Shown here: positions 9,147 through 17,592 of the stretch, piece by piece
How the letters are laid out: every line of letters begins with the position of its first letter
Position numbering within the stretch: the stretch's first letter is position 1
From: Phytoplasma sp.
GTDB lineage: Bacteria > Bacillota_I > Bacilli_A > Acholeplasmatales > Acholeplasmataceae
Assembly: GCA_012519065.1 (NCBI GenBank)
Contig: JAAYQV010000018.1
Span: 1-45,841 of the forward strand
Reading direction: 5' to 3'
DNA length: 45,841 nt
The notes under the pieces: generated by a model
Databases searched by the model: none
Told to the model about the DNA's origin: nothing
The model's input: only the letters and a program-made list of their open reading frames with translations
Position numbers and translations under genes: made by a program

Positions 9147-10391
9147 TTAGCCTAATAAATATTGAGTAAACTTATTTTTCTCATGCTCAGGTAATGAAAC
9201 TCTAACTAAAATACCATCTTCTTGATATTCAAGAGATAATACTTCATAATTTGTTTTTAAATAATCAATCAACCCAGCTTTATTAAAGGGGAGCTTTAAA
9301 TGGTATAACATAAAATCCTCATATAAAACACCATAAATATTATCAACAAGTTCGTCGATACCTTGCCCAGTTTTATTTGAAACCCAAAGATAATCCTCAA
9401 AAAGATGAGGAGGTGCAATTCTAAATTCACCCTTGGTTAAAACCATCATTCGTTCAATATGATCTGCCCCTAATTTTTGAATCACCTGTTTGGTTGTTTC
9501 TATGTGAAAGGGATCAGGATTTAGCCCATCAACCACATGAAGGATCAAATCAGCATTTAAAATATCACTTAAAGTAGATTCAAAAGAATTAATCAACTCA
9601 GGTGGTAATTTCGAAACAAATCCTACCGTATCAATGAGTAGAAAAGGCGGTTTATTAGCCATTTGCAACTTTTTAGTTTTAGTATCTAAAGTAGCAAACA
9701 ACATGTCTTTTTCTAAAACTTCCTCTGAATCATTGTTTAAATAACGAGATAAACTATTCATTAAAGAAGATTTGCCAGCATTGGTATATCCAACCAAGGC
9801 AACAATAGGGATCTTATTTTTTAATCTTAATTTACGAGAAGTCATTTTCTCTTGTTTTATTTTTTCTAACTCATGTTTAATTTTAGAAATATCAGAAATC
9901 AACTTTCTTCTATCTAACTCTAATTTGGTCTCACCAGGTCCTTTAGCATTATAACTGCCACCACCTTGTCTAGATAAAATTTTACCCATCCCAACAAGTC
10001 TTGGTAATAAATAAAGCTTTTGTGCTAAATCAACTTCTAAAACAGCCTCTTTTGATTGTGCTCTTTTTGCAAAAATGGATAAAATCAAAAAACTTCTATC
10101 AATAATCTGAACATCTAAAACCTCTTCTAAATTTTTAATTTGAGCGGGACTTAATGGGTCATCAAAAATAACCATTGTGGCTTCTAAAACCTCAATAGCC
10201 TTTTTTATTTCCAAAACTTTTCCACTACCAATATAATATTTAGGATAAACTTTTTTTGAAGTTTGAATCACTTTATCTACAGTTTTAATGTTTAAAGCCA
10301 AAGCCAGCTGCTCAAGTTCATCTAAAGATTTTTCTTGATTAACACCTAAAATATTTAAATCTAAACCAACTAATATGGCTCTATCTAACAT
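9147..10391 (-). CDS. hflX: GTPase HflX (ribosome-associated)
   Basis: A 414-residue Obg-HflX family GTPase that binds the 50S subunit and splits stalled ribosomes. The N-terminal HflX domain carries YYIGSGKV, followed by QGGGSYNAKGPGETKLELDRR. The G1 loop is GYTNAGKSSL, G3 is DTVGFVSKLP, and G4 is the degenerate LTKGE. It is the only minus-strand gene in the window. The start has AGGTGAT upstream (plus-strand ATCACCT at 10395-10401). It is divergent from cdaA across 135 bases and convergent with the aminotransferase. Confidence 0.95.
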   Translation of the reverse strand: MLDRAILVGLDLNILGVNQEKSLDELEQLALALNIKTVDKVIQTSKKVYPKYYIGSGKVLEIKKAIEVLEATMVIFDDPLSPAQIKNLEEVLDVQIIDRSFLILSIFAKRAQSKEAVLEVDLAQKLYLLPRLVGMGKILSRQGGGSYNAKGPGETKLELDRRKLISDISKIKHELEKIKQEKMTSRKLRLKNKIPIVALVGYTNAGKSSLMNSLSRYLNNDSEEVLEKDMLFATLDTKTKKLQMANKPPFLLIDTVGFVSKLPPELINSFESTLSDILNADLILHVVDGLNPDPFHIETTKQVIQKLGADHIERMMVLTKGEFRIAPPHLFEDYLWVSNKTGQGIDELVDNIYGVLYEDFMLYHLKLPFNKAGLIDYLKTNYEVLSLEYQEDGILVRVSLPEHEKNKFTQYLLG

Positions 10392-10405
10392 AACATCACC
10401 TACTT

Positions 10406-10424
10406 TAATATAATCATATCATGT
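10406..10424 (-). promoter_or_regulatory. Probable hflX promoter
   Basis: Read on the minus strand this is ATGATATGATTATATT, which offers two overlapping extended -10 registers (TGATATGAT and TGATTATAT). It lies about 20-30 bases before the start codon. Which register is used cannot be told. Confidence 0.5.
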
Positions 10425-10482
10425 AAAAGATAAGTAAGATATAAAAAAACGTATAGATAACAAAATCAAGGCCTTAAAAATA

Positions 10483-10491
10483 TGATATAAT
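10483..10491 (+). promoter_or_regulatory. Extended -10 promoter of the cdaA operon
   Basis: TGATATAAT with no visible -35. The GGGAGG ribosome binding site and cdaA ATG follow about 35 bases later. Confidence 0.72.
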
Positions 10492-10526
10492 AAAAATACC
10501 TTAAATCAAGATAGGGAGGAAATAGT

Positions 10527-11273
10527 ATGTGGTATCAAGATTTAACTTGGTGGACTATATTACACGTATATTTGATATGGATTGTCACCTACTTTTTATT
10601 AAAAATCATTTTAAATAACAAAAGAAGTTTAGCAACCTTTATTTTCATGGCTTTAAGTATAACAGTTGTTTATTTATCTGAAAAAGTTGGTATGATTCCT
10701 AACCAAAATATCTATCAAGCCCTACTTGTTTTAATTCCTAGTATTGTTGTTGTTATAGCAGCACCAGATTTAAGACTAACCTTTAATTCGATTTGGAAAG
10801 AAAATAATCGAAAAGAAGCTATTGTTATGGGTAGTGAAAGAACCAAACAAGAAATCATTGAGGCTACGTTATATTTAGCCAAAAATAAAATAGGGGCTTT
10901 AATTACTATAGAAAAACATAACACACTAGATCAGTTTTCAAACAAAGCCATTATGATGAACAGTGAGGTTTCAAGAGAAGTATTAGTCAATATTTTCACC
11001 CCGAACACACCTCTGCACGATGGTGCAGTTATCATCAGAGGTGATAAAATATTATGTGCTGGGGCTTACTTTACCTTATCATCTAATGAAAACTTTGAAA
11101 AAACAACCGGATCTAGACATAGAGCGGGTTTAGGTATCAGTGAGGTTTCAGATAGTATGACCATTGTGGTATCAGAAGAAACAGGAAGCATATCGATTGC
11201 TATTGAAGGCATTATGTTAAAAACAAATGACAGAGCCAAACTTCAAGAGTATTTAAATATGTTTATGAAATAG
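10527..11273 (+). CDS. cdaA: Membrane diadenylate cyclase CdaA (c-di-AMP synthase)
   Basis: Condenses two ATP into cyclic di-AMP, the second messenger for potassium and osmotic balance. Three hydrophobic helices occupy roughly residues 11-30, 35-51 and 62-79. The DAC domain follows, with the catalytic DGA motif at 165-167 (LHDGAVII) and RHRA at 197-200. At 248 residues it is slightly shorter than the usual roughly 270 because the C-terminal tail is short. In Bacillus it is followed by cdaR and glmM; here neither follows. Instead come a 56-residue membrane protein and a PAS/GGDEF-like membrane protein. A strong ribosome binding site (GGGAGG) fixes the start. Confidence 0.95.
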   Translation: MWYQDLTWWTILHVYLIWIVTYFLLKIILNNKRSLATFIFMALSITVVYLSEKVGMIPNQNIYQALLVLIPSIVVVIAAPDLRLTFNSIWKENNRKEAIVMGSERTKQEIIEATLYLAKNKIGALITIEKHNTLDQFSNKAIMMNSEVSREVLVNIFTPNTPLHDGAVIIRGDKILCAGAYFTLSSNENFEKTTGSRHRAGLGISEVSDSMTIVVSEETGSISIAIEGIMLKTNDRAKLQEYLNMFMK

Positions 11274-11282
11274 GAGGAAATC

Positions 11283-11453
11283 ATGAAAAAAATAATTGAA
11301 TTCATCTTCCATCCATTTTTATTAATTGGAAACTCTAAAATTCTAACTAAAATAACATCTGCATTTAATAGTAGAAAATGGCCGTTATATGTTTTAACAA
11401 GCATTATAACGTTACTTATTGTCTTTTTCTTATACATATTTCCAAATATATAG
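11283..11453 (+). CDS. Small membrane protein (56 aa), unknown
   Basis: Not in the ORF track. An ATG at 11283 has AGGAGG just upstream, only nine bases after the cdaA stop, and the frame runs 56 codons to TAG. The product has a short amphipathic N-terminal part, a basic patch (NSRKW), and one strong C-terminal transmembrane helix at about residues 34-52 ending in PNI. Its own stop TAG is part of the next gene's AGGTGAT ribosome binding site, which supports real translational coupling. I do not recognise a family. Position suggests a partner of CdaA or of the sensor protein downstream. Confidence 0.72.
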   Translation: MKKIIEFIFHPFLLIGNSKILTKITSAFNSRKWPLYVLTSIITLLIVFFLYIFPNI

Positions 11454-11461
11454 GTGATAAA

Positions 11462-13042
11462 ATGATAGAAGCACAACATCCAATCTTTACATTAATCATT
11501 GCTGGGGTCATTGTTTTTATGATTATTTTAGACAGCATGCAAAGAGAAAGAGTATTAAAGAATAAACTAGGATTTGGTTTGTTTAATGCTGCGATTTCTG
11601 TAGCATTTTTAGTCTTATATGATGGATACATTAAAGAAAATGAACTACTATCACAAATCTATTTAGGATACACCATATTTAACTATGTTTTCTTTATGTG
11701 GGTTTCATATGTCACTTTAAAACAATCAAGTTTAAAATCAAGCCATTATGAATTATTTGTTAAATCAATTAAAAACAGCAGTTGGAATGCTTATTATGCC
11801 GTAGACAAAAAAGAAAGAATCAAAGATATTTCTTATAGTCTACTTCAAGAGCTGGGCTTAGAAAAAGAAGAGGTCATTGGGAAAAAACTATTTACAGTAT
11901 TTAACCAAACCATTCGTTTTTCTAAATTAAATGAAACAGAGATCAACAATAACATCTTAGAAAACTATTACAAAGAATACAAAAAAAGAGCCACTAAAGA
12001 CGATCAAGAACTTCAAGAAATATACTTTCAAAATCACAAAGGGGAAACGGTTGTTTTAAAAATGGTGATGCAACCTATATTTATGATGAACAAATATAAA
12101 GGGCGCATTTGTGTAGGAGAAAAGAAAACAGATTTTGATTTATTCACCGTAGAAAAAGAACTTAATAAAAGTACCACGGAATTAGAAAGTATTCAACAAA
12201 AGTTTATCGCAACCTTAGAATTAAGCGAAGAAGGGCTATTCTTTTTAGATTTAAACGAAAAAACCATGTGGTTAAATGACACGTTAAAAGAAGTTTTAAA
12301 TCTACACAATAACGACTTAAGCTTAGAAGATTATAGAAGTAGAATAGAACCAGAAGACTTAAAGAAATATTTAATGGTTTTAAGTGATCTAACGCCAAGC
12401 AAAAATACATATAAAGTTTCTTATCGATACTTAGTAGAAGGTAGACAAGTTTGGGTTTCAGAAAAAGGGAAAAGAATTTTTGAAGATTTAAAAACATCAA
12501 CGATTATGGGTGTAGTAAACCCTATAGGAACAGCTCACTTTAGAAAAACTAATATTGATATACTTGATGAAATTAAAGATGAGCATCACTTATTAGCGGA
12601 TATGAATAGTCTTATTAAAAGAGATAGACCTTTTCAGTTAGCAATTTTTAAACTCCAAAATATTCCTAAAATTAACGAAACCTACAGTAGAGAAATAGGA
12701 AATATGCTTATGGGCAGTTATATTCAAAGACTAAACAATAATTTTGTAACAGAAAACTCAGGAATTTATAGAATCTCAGGTTTAGAGTTTGCGCTCACCA
12801 TAACTGATCCAAGAAAAATGGATATGATGTATAAAGGTATTAGAGAAATCGATAAGTTCTTAAATTTAACAATGGAATACGGTTCTATAAAAACAGAACT
12901 TGAAGTCTTTGCAGGCGTAAGCATTTATAAAACAGATGGTAAAACAGAACATGAGCTAGCGCAATATGCATATGAAGCTTTAAAGGTTGCTTTAAACCCG
13001 CAATTTAACAGTAATGGATGTTATTATAAAGATGTTAAGTAA
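11462..13042 (+). CDS. Membrane PAS-PAS-degenerate GGDEF protein
   Basis: The start is ATG 11462, after AGGTGATAAA; the listed 11378 start runs back through the small gene. It has 526 residues. Three transmembrane helices (about 8-24, 39-54, 65-86) are followed by two PAS-like regions (about 105-215 and 248-350) and a GGDEF-like domain (about 370-520). Where GGDEF is expected the sequence reads SGLEF (439-443, in YRISGLEFAL), so cyclase activity is unlikely. The layout resembles the N-terminal part of GdpP, the c-di-AMP phosphodiesterase, but there is no DHH/DHHA1 domain. Beside cdaA it may sense a ligand and control CdaA (inference). PAS assignments are from pattern and are moderate. Confidence 0.75.
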   Translation: MIEAQHPIFTLIIAGVIVFMIILDSMQRERVLKNKLGFGLFNAAISVAFLVLYDGYIKENELLSQIYLGYTIFNYVFFMWVSYVTLKQSSLKSSHYELFVKSIKNSSWNAYYAVDKKERIKDISYSLLQELGLEKEEVIGKKLFTVFNQTIRFSKLNETEINNNILENYYKEYKKRATKDDQELQEIYFQNHKGETVVLKMVMQPIFMMNKYKGRICVGEKKTDFDLFTVEKELNKSTTELESIQQKFIATLELSEEGLFFLDLNEKTMWLNDTLKEVLNLHNNDLSLEDYRSRIEPEDLKKYLMVLSDLTPSKNTYKVSYRYLVEGRQVWVSEKGKRIFEDLKTSTIMGVVNPIGTAHFRKTNIDILDEIKDEHHLLADMNSLIKRDRPFQLAIFKLQNIPKINETYSREIGNMLMGSYIQRLNNNFVTENSGIYRISGLEFALTITDPRKMDMMYKGIREIDKFLNLTMEYGSIKTELEVFAGVSIYKTDGKTEHELAQYAYEALKVALNPQFNSNGCYYKDVK

Positions 13043-13556
13043 AAAAGAATTAAGAACCAAGATTTTAGAAGAGCGCAATCAATTAACGAGTATACAAGTA
13101 GTTTTAGCACAAACAGAGGTTATTAAAAAAATAAAAGAAGACCCTAATTTTATTAAATCCACATACATTGGATTATACAACCCAATTAAAAACGAAATGG
13201 ATTTAAACGAAATTACAAGAAAATTTCCAGATAAAATCTTTTCTTATCCAACCGTAGAAGGAGATGACCTTGTTTTCTATACACCTATAGAAGAAAGTCA
13301 TTATAAGAAAAGCAATTTTGGTGTAATTGAGGTTGTTAAAGGGGAAAATGTAACCAATCAATTAGAGTATGTGATTGTTCCAGCCGTCTCAATGAATCTA
13401 AAAAACTATCGTTTAGGATATGGAAAAGGTTATTTTGATCGCTTCTTTCAAAAAAATAAAGAAATAATAAAAGTTGGTGTATGTTATCGTTTTGCAGTCA
13501 CAGATTTTGAAAATGAAAAACATGATATACCACTAGACTATTATTTCACAGAATAA
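13032..13556 (+). CDS. 5-formyltetrahydrofolate cyclo-ligase
   Basis: A 174-residue enzyme that converts 5-formyl-THF to 5,10-methenyl-THF using ATP. The C-terminal signature YRLGYGKGYFDRFF is clear, and VPAVSMN precedes it. I prefer ATG 13032 (MLSKKELRTK) over the listed 13014, because family members begin with this basic KKELR helix. Either way it overlaps the upstream gene (by 11 or 29 bases). Ribosome binding site evidence is weak for both, so the start is uncertain. Usual names for this gene are fau, ygfA or yqgN; I leave the symbol empty. Confidence 0.92.
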   Translation: MLSKKELRTKILEERNQLTSIQVVLAQTEVIKKIKEDPNFIKSTYIGLYNPIKNEMDLNEITRKFPDKIFSYPTVEGDDLVFYTPIEESHYKKSNFGVIEVVKGENVTNQLEYVIVPAVSMNLKNYRLGYGKGYFDRFFQKNKEIIKVGVCYRFAVTDFENEKHDIPLDYYFTE

Positions 13557-13566
13557 GGTGAAAAAC

Positions 13567-13830
13567 ATGGTAGAAACAAAATTTGGAAACTTTGAAATAT
13601 TAAAAGATTATAAAGACGCTTTTAATAAAGAACAGTTTGAAGAAAAATATGTAGACGTAGCATTTGATAGATATATCTACTTAGTAGGAGACATTGCATC
13701 AGGATTACTTAGAATCAAAGGATTTAGTCAAGATCCTAAAAGTGTTAATGGTTATAAAAAAATACCTGACTATCTAAACGAATCTTGTAATAGAAACTGT
13801 CCTTACTTTGTACTAAAAAGAATTAAGTAA
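13567..13830 (+). CDS. YutD family protein (DUF1027-like)
   Basis: An 87-residue protein of unknown function. It shows the pattern I associate with YutD: a Tyr/Asp-rich N-terminal region (LKDYKDAFN), YIYLVGDIASGLLRIKGF, and a C-terminal NESCNRNCPYFVLKR with two closely spaced cysteines. The listed GTG at 13558 lies in the ribosome binding site AAGGTG; ATG 13567 is the proper start. It ends just before a new promoter. In Bacillus yutD is not far from a NifU-like gene (yutI), and an NifU-like gene follows here too. Confidence 0.7.
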   Translation: MVETKFGNFEILKDYKDAFNKEQFEEKYVDVAFDRYIYLVGDIASGLLRIKGFSQDPKSVNGYKKIPDYLNESCNRNCPYFVLKRIK

Positions 13831-13841
13831 AAAAAGAATTA

Positions 13842-13850
13842 TGATATAAT
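13842..13850 (+). promoter_or_regulatory. Extended -10 promoter of the nifU-like operon
   Basis: TGATATAAT, 22 bases before the start codon, with no clear -35. The ribosome binding site is GGAAGTGATAAC. Confidence 0.7.
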
Positions 13851-13871
13851 AATGTAAAAGGAAGTGATAAC

Positions 13872-14108
13872 ATGTCTGAACAAAAAACAATAGCAGAACA
13901 AGTAGACATTTTAATAGATAAAGTAAGACCGTATCTACAAAGAGACGGTGGAGATATAGAAGTAGTCAATATTGAAGATGGAATCGTATATGTAAAAATG
14001 CTAGGAGCCTGTGATGGCTGTATGGCAATTGATATCACATTAAAACAAGGCATTGAAACTATGTTACTAGAAAACGTACCAGGAGTTATTGCGGTTATAG
14101 ATGTATGA
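13872..14108 (+). CDS. NifU-type Fe-S cluster scaffold (C-terminal NifU domain)
   Basis: A 78-residue stand-alone NifU C-terminal domain. RPYLQRDGGDIEVV is the family's leading segment, and GACDGCMA gives the CXXC cluster ligands at Cys47 and Cys50. Such proteins carry a bridging [4Fe-4S] cluster between subunits and pass it to targets. The Bacillus equivalent is YutI. Its TGA stop overlaps the next start (ATGA). Confidence 0.92.
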   Translation: MSEQKTIAEQVDILIDKVRPYLQRDGGDIEVVNIEDGIVYVKMLGACDGCMAIDITLKQGIETMLLENVPGVIAVIDV

Positions 14109-14548
14109 ATGATCCAATTAAGATTATCCTCATTTCAATATTGTCAATGGTAATTGCCCAAGTCATTAAATTCTTTATTTCAGGAAAGCAAAATAAAAAA
14201 CTAGACGAAAAAGTTTTATTTTCAACCGGTGGAATGCCCTCATCTCATTCGGCATTAGTAACTTCATTAGTAACAGCAATATTCATTTATGAGGGAATGA
14301 GCATTTTCTTTGCTATTGCACTTGTCTTAGCGATGGTTGTTGTACATGACTCGATGGGTATTAGATATGAGGCATCAAAACATGCGCAAGATTTAAATAA
14401 AATAAAAGAAAGATTAAACCAAGACGATAATCAAGCTGAAAACGTTGAGAAACTAAAAGAATCTTTAGGACATAAACCAAAAGAAGTTTTTTTTGGCATC
14501 TTATTAGGAATTGCCGTAGCAGTCATCGGTTGGTTATTTTTGGGGTAG
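14105..14548 (+). CDS. YuiD-like membrane protein (DUF212, acid phosphatase/haloperoxidase-related)
   Basis: A 147-residue integral membrane protein. GGMPSSHSALV and VHDSMGIRYEASKHA are the two hallmark segments of the DUF212/YuiD family, distantly related to PAP2-type phosphatases. Hydrophobic stretches lie near residues 5-24, about 45-80 and 129-146. The substrate is unknown; a lipid phosphate or polyprenyl phosphate is only a family-based guess. It is coupled to the NifU-like gene by an ATGA overlap. Confidence 0.88.
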   Translation: MNDPIKIILISILSMVIAQVIKFFISGKQNKKLDEKVLFSTGGMPSSHSALVTSLVTAIFIYEGMSIFFAIALVLAMVVVHDSMGIRYEASKHAQDLNKIKERLNQDDNQAENVEKLKESLGHKPKEVFFGILLGIAVAVIGWLFLG

Positions 14549-14552
14549 TAAA

Positions 14553-15416
14553 ATGAAAACTAAAAGAACTGTTGGAATCGTTGTTGATTCTACTTGTGGA
14601 AACTTATTTAAAGAAACTATTTTTAAAGATGCAAGCATTGTCCCATTAACCATGCTTGTTGATGAAGCATCTTATGTAGATGGCACACTAAGCAACTCAC
14701 AATTACTAGAGTATATGCATAAAAATCATAAAGTAACCACTAGTCAACCAGCGCCAGATTTATTCATTGAAGCTTATAAAGAACAACTGGCTTTAGGATA
14801 TGAATCAGTCATTTGTTTAGTTCTTTCCGGAGGATTAAGCGGGACTATCAATAGCGCCACTTTAGCAAAAACAATTTTAGGAAATGAAAATGTCATTGTT
14901 ATTGATACACAAACAGTAGGCCCAGGCGTTGCTTTCTTATTAGAAAGATTAAATCAATACTTAGAAGATGGTTTAACAGCCAAAGAAGCAGCAGAAAAAC
15001 TAATGAAAAAACAAGCAGTTAAAGGACAACTATTATTTTCAGTCGACCATTTAGGAACCCTTGTAAAAGGAGGGCGCTTAACTAAATTAGAAGCACTTAT
15101 TGGTAATATTTTAAAAATTAAACCGATTTTAAAATTTGAAAGTAGCAAACTAACGGTTGAGAAAAAAGCTAGAGGTGCAGAAGCAGTCTTTAAATATCTA
15201 GTAGGAGAAGTTAAAAAAGCTTTAACCGCTGGCGTGAAAATCGTTGCAAAAGTTGTTTTTGTAGATGATCCAGTTCCAGCAAAAGAACTTATCCATGAAT
15301 TAGCACAAATAGAAGATGAAAACCTTGAAATAGAATTATATGGAGCAATCAGCCCAGTAGTAGCAACTCACCTTGGATACCGAGGAATAGGAATCTATAT
15401 TAACCAAGTCATTTAA
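14553..15416 (+). CDS. DegV family fatty-acid-binding protein
   Basis: A 287-residue two-domain DegV protein. The N-terminal domain has VVDSTCGN and KVTTSQPAPDLF, the central lipid-site motif is LSGGLSGTINSA, and VIDTQTVGPG follows. DegV proteins bind a fatty acid and, in Firmicutes, serve as FakB subunits that present it to the FakA kinase; no fakA is seen in this window. That role would suit an organism that takes up host fatty acids. It follows the YuiD-like gene by four bases and is closed by a terminator. Confidence 0.92.
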   Translation: MKTKRTVGIVVDSTCGNLFKETIFKDASIVPLTMLVDEASYVDGTLSNSQLLEYMHKNHKVTTSQPAPDLFIEAYKEQLALGYESVICLVLSGGLSGTINSATLAKTILGNENVIVIDTQTVGPGVAFLLERLNQYLEDGLTAKEAAEKLMKKQAVKGQLLFSVDHLGTLVKGGRLTKLEALIGNILKIKPILKFESSKLTVEKKARGAEAVFKYLVGEVKKALTAGVKIVAKVVFVDDPVPAKELIHELAQIEDENLEIELYGAISPVVATHLGYRGIGIYINQVI

Positions 15417-15417
15417 T

Positions 15418-15438
15418 AAAGAGCGAGAGCTCTTTTTT
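15418..15438 (+). terminator. Terminator after degV-like gene
   Basis: AAAGAGC, loop GAGA, GCTCTTT, then a T-run. It overlaps the region just after the stop. Confidence 0.85.
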
Positions 15439-15472
15439 ATTTAGCACCCAATCAAAAAAACTATCTAAATTG

Positions 15473-15481
15473 TGTTATAAT
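15473..15481 (+). promoter_or_regulatory. Extended -10 promoter of S1 protein-pgi operon
   Basis: TGTTATAAT fits TGNTATAAT; no -35 is visible. It lies 26 bases before the start, with GAGGGGA as ribosome binding site. Confidence 0.7.
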
Positions 15482-15506
15482 AATAAAGAAAAAGAGGGGA
15501 AACAAC

Positions 15507-15833
15507 ATGAAAGAAAAGACAAAAATTGAATGTATTGTCACTGGGATACAAAATTATGGTGTATTTGTTTCCTGTGGAGAATACTCAGGACTCATTCATA
15601 TTTCAGAAATATCGGATAAATATGTTAAAGATATAAATGCGATCTTCAATATAGGGGAATTGATAGAAGCATACGTGATGGAAGTTTATGAGGCTGAAAA
15701 AAGACTTGTTCTAAGCTATAAAAAAGCGCATGATATCGATCCGAAAGTATTAAAGCAAGTGGATATAAAAATAGGTTTTAAATCACTGAAAAATCAACTA
15801 CCAGTATGGATTAAGGATAAAAAAGGAGAATAA
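15507..15833 (+). CDS. S1 RNA-binding domain protein (YugI/CvfD-like)
   Basis: A 108-residue protein made of one S1/OB-fold domain (residues about 5-75): [24 protein letters not shown] and [11 protein letters not shown] are the strand signatures. A short basic tail follows. Similar small S1 proteins (YugI, CvfD) bind ribosomes or mRNA and affect translation under stress. In Bacillus yugI lies close to pgi, and here pgi starts three bases after the stop. Confidence 0.88.
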   Translation: MKEKTKIECIVTGIQNYGVFVSCGEYSGLIHISEISDKYVKDINAIFNIGELIEAYVMEVYEAEKRLVLSYKKAHDIDPKVLKQVDIKIGFKSLKNQLPVWIKDKKGE

Positions 15834-15835
15834 TA

Positions 15836-17137
15836 ATGGGTTTGAAGTTAGATTTAAGCGGAGTTCAATCATTTTTAAAAAGACAACCAGAAACACTACA
15901 ATCAGAAGTTGAACAAATACATCAACAAATACATCAAAAAACAGGACGAGGCAACGATTTTTTAGGTTGGGTTGACCTACCTTTAACCTATGATAAAAAA
16001 GAATTAGAAAGAATAAAAACTCTAAAAAATAGTCATAAAAAAATAGATACATTGGTAGTGATTGGAATAGGGGGTTCTTACTTAGGGGCAAAAGCAGGTA
16101 TTGAATTTTTGAAAAAACCATTTAAGAAAAACGATGTTGAAATTATTTTTGCTGGACATCATTTATCAGGAACCTATCTAACCAATTTGTTAAAGCATTT
16201 AGAAACCAAAAACTATGCTTTAAACGTTATCTCAAAATCAGGAACAACAACAGAACCAGCTATTGCGTTTAGAATCTTAAAAAAAGCCATTGAAGATAAA
16301 TACGGAAAAGAAGAAAGCAAAAAAAGAATTTATGTAACAACTGATAAAGAAAAAGGGTCTTTATACACACTAGCTACCAAAGAAGGTTATGAAAAATTTG
16401 TGATACCAGATGATGTTGGTGGACGTTATAGTGTTTTAACAGCAGTAGGGCTATTACCATTTGTCTTTGCAGGAATTGATGTTGATCAAATGCTAAAAGG
16501 AGCTCAAAAGGCTTATGAAGAAAGCAAGCATTCAGATCTTAAAACCAACAAAGCATATTTATATGCTGTAGCAAGATATTTATTAAATAAAGATTTAGAC
16601 AAAAAAATTGAAATGTTGGTTAACTATGATCCAAATCTAACTTATTTTTCTGAATGGTGGAAACAACTTTTCGGAGAATCAGAAGGTAAGGAGCATCAAG
16701 GGTTATTTGTAGCCTCAGCATCTTTTACAACAGACCTTCATTCATTAGGACAATACATTCAAGAAGGACAAAGAATCCTTTTTGAAACAATCATCAATGT
16801 AGCAAAGGAAGAAGAAGATCTTTTAATCCCACTAGATGAAAAAGATTTAGATCAACTAAACTATATAGCAGAAAAACCAATATCTTATGTCAACCAACAA
16901 GCCTTAAAAGGAACTAAAATAGCTCACTTAAATGGTGGTGTGCCTAATATAGAGATTGTGATTGAAAAATTAGATGCTTATCATTTTGGATATTTAGTTT
17001 ATTTTTTTCAAATCGCATGTGCTATGTCAGCATACCTACTAAAAATCAATCCTTTTGATCAACCAGGCGTAGAGGATTATAAAAAAAATATGTTTGCCTT
17101 ACTAGGCAAAAAAGGGTATGAAAATATACTAAAGTAA
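15836..17137 (+). CDS. pgi: Glucose-6-phosphate isomerase
   Basis: A 433-residue glycolytic enzyme converting glucose-6-phosphate to fructose-6-phosphate. [26 protein letters not shown] (sugar-phosphate site) and [14 protein letters not shown] are the SIS-domain hallmarks. The catalytic region near QLFGESEGK and the C-terminal QPGVEDYK are also present. Length is typical of Gram-positive PGI. AAGGAG fixes the start. Glycolysis would feed pyruvate to the dehydrogenase encoded at the window's end. Confidence 0.97.
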   Translation: MGLKLDLSGVQSFLKRQPETLQSEVEQIHQQIHQKTGRGNDFLGWVDLPLTYDKKELERIKTLKNSHKKIDTLVVIGIGGSYLGAKAGIEFLKKPFKKNDVEIIFAGHHLSGTYLTNLLKHLETKNYALNVISKSGTTTEPAIAFRILKKAIEDKYGKEESKKRIYVTTDKEKGSLYTLATKEGYEKFVIPDDVGGRYSVLTAVGLLPFVFAGIDVDQMLKGAQKAYEESKHSDLKTNKAYLYAVARYLLNKDLDKKIEMLVNYDPNLTYFSEWWKQLFGESEGKEHQGLFVASASFTTDLHSLGQYIQEGQRILFETIINVAKEEEDLLIPLDEKDLDQLNYIAEKPISYVNQQALKGTKIAHLNGGVPNIEIVIEKLDAYHFGYLVYFFQIACAMSAYLLKINPFDQPGVEDYKKNMFALLGKKGYENILK

Positions 17138-17150
17138 AGAAGGAATAAAA

Positions 17151-17591
17151 ATGATTAAGAAAACGCATCATCAAAGCGAAACAATAGAACTAGGAAAGTG
17201 GCTTGGCCATAAGGTTAAAAATCAAAAAGCAGTCATTTTATTAGAAGGGGATTTAGGAGCAGGGAAAACAACCTTCACCAAAGGGATAGCGTTAGGATAT
17301 GGTATCACCAGAAACATAAGCAGCCCCACTTTTACAATTATGAAAAGTTATCAGGTAGAAGAAAAACAAATGCATCACCTTGATTTATATAGATTAGATG
17401 AGCATACCGAGGACTATGATTTAGAAGAATATATTCAAGAAGGAGATTTGGTTGTTATTGAGTGGCCAAATCAAGCCCCACAGCTCATCCCATTAGAATA
17501 TATTAAAGTAAAACTGACCTATTTAGGCGATGAAAATAGAGAAATTAGTATTACGTCGGTAGGAAAATCATATGAAAAGTTAGGTTTATAA
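17151..17591 (+). CDS. tsaE: t6A biosynthesis ATPase TsaE
   Basis: A 146-residue P-loop ATPase that works with TsaB and TsaD to place threonylcarbamoyl on A37 of tRNAs reading ANN codons. Walker A is GDLGAGKTTF (about residues 35-44), followed by SSPTFTIMKSY and HHLDLYRLDE, and WPNQ near the C-terminal third. It is the first of four adjacent genes tsaE-tsaB-rimI-tsaD. tsaC is not in the window. Confidence 0.95.
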   Translation: MIKKTHHQSETIELGKWLGHKVKNQKAVILLEGDLGAGKTTFTKGIALGYGITRNISSPTFTIMKSYQVEEKQMHHLDLYRLDEHTEDYDLEEYIQEGDLVVIEWPNQAPQLIPLEYIKVKLTYLGDENREISITSVGKSYEKLGL

Positions 17592-17592
17592 A

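Noticed and set aside
11378-11461. Upstream extension of the PAS/GGDEF ORF
   Set aside because: This segment overlaps the 56-codon membrane gene in another frame, and ATG 11462 has a proper AGGTGAT site.
13014-13031. Longer N terminus of the 5-formyl-THF cyclo-ligase
   Set aside because: It adds six residues (MDVIIK) not expected in the family and increases overlap with the upstream gene; however the ribosome binding site evidence does not settle it.
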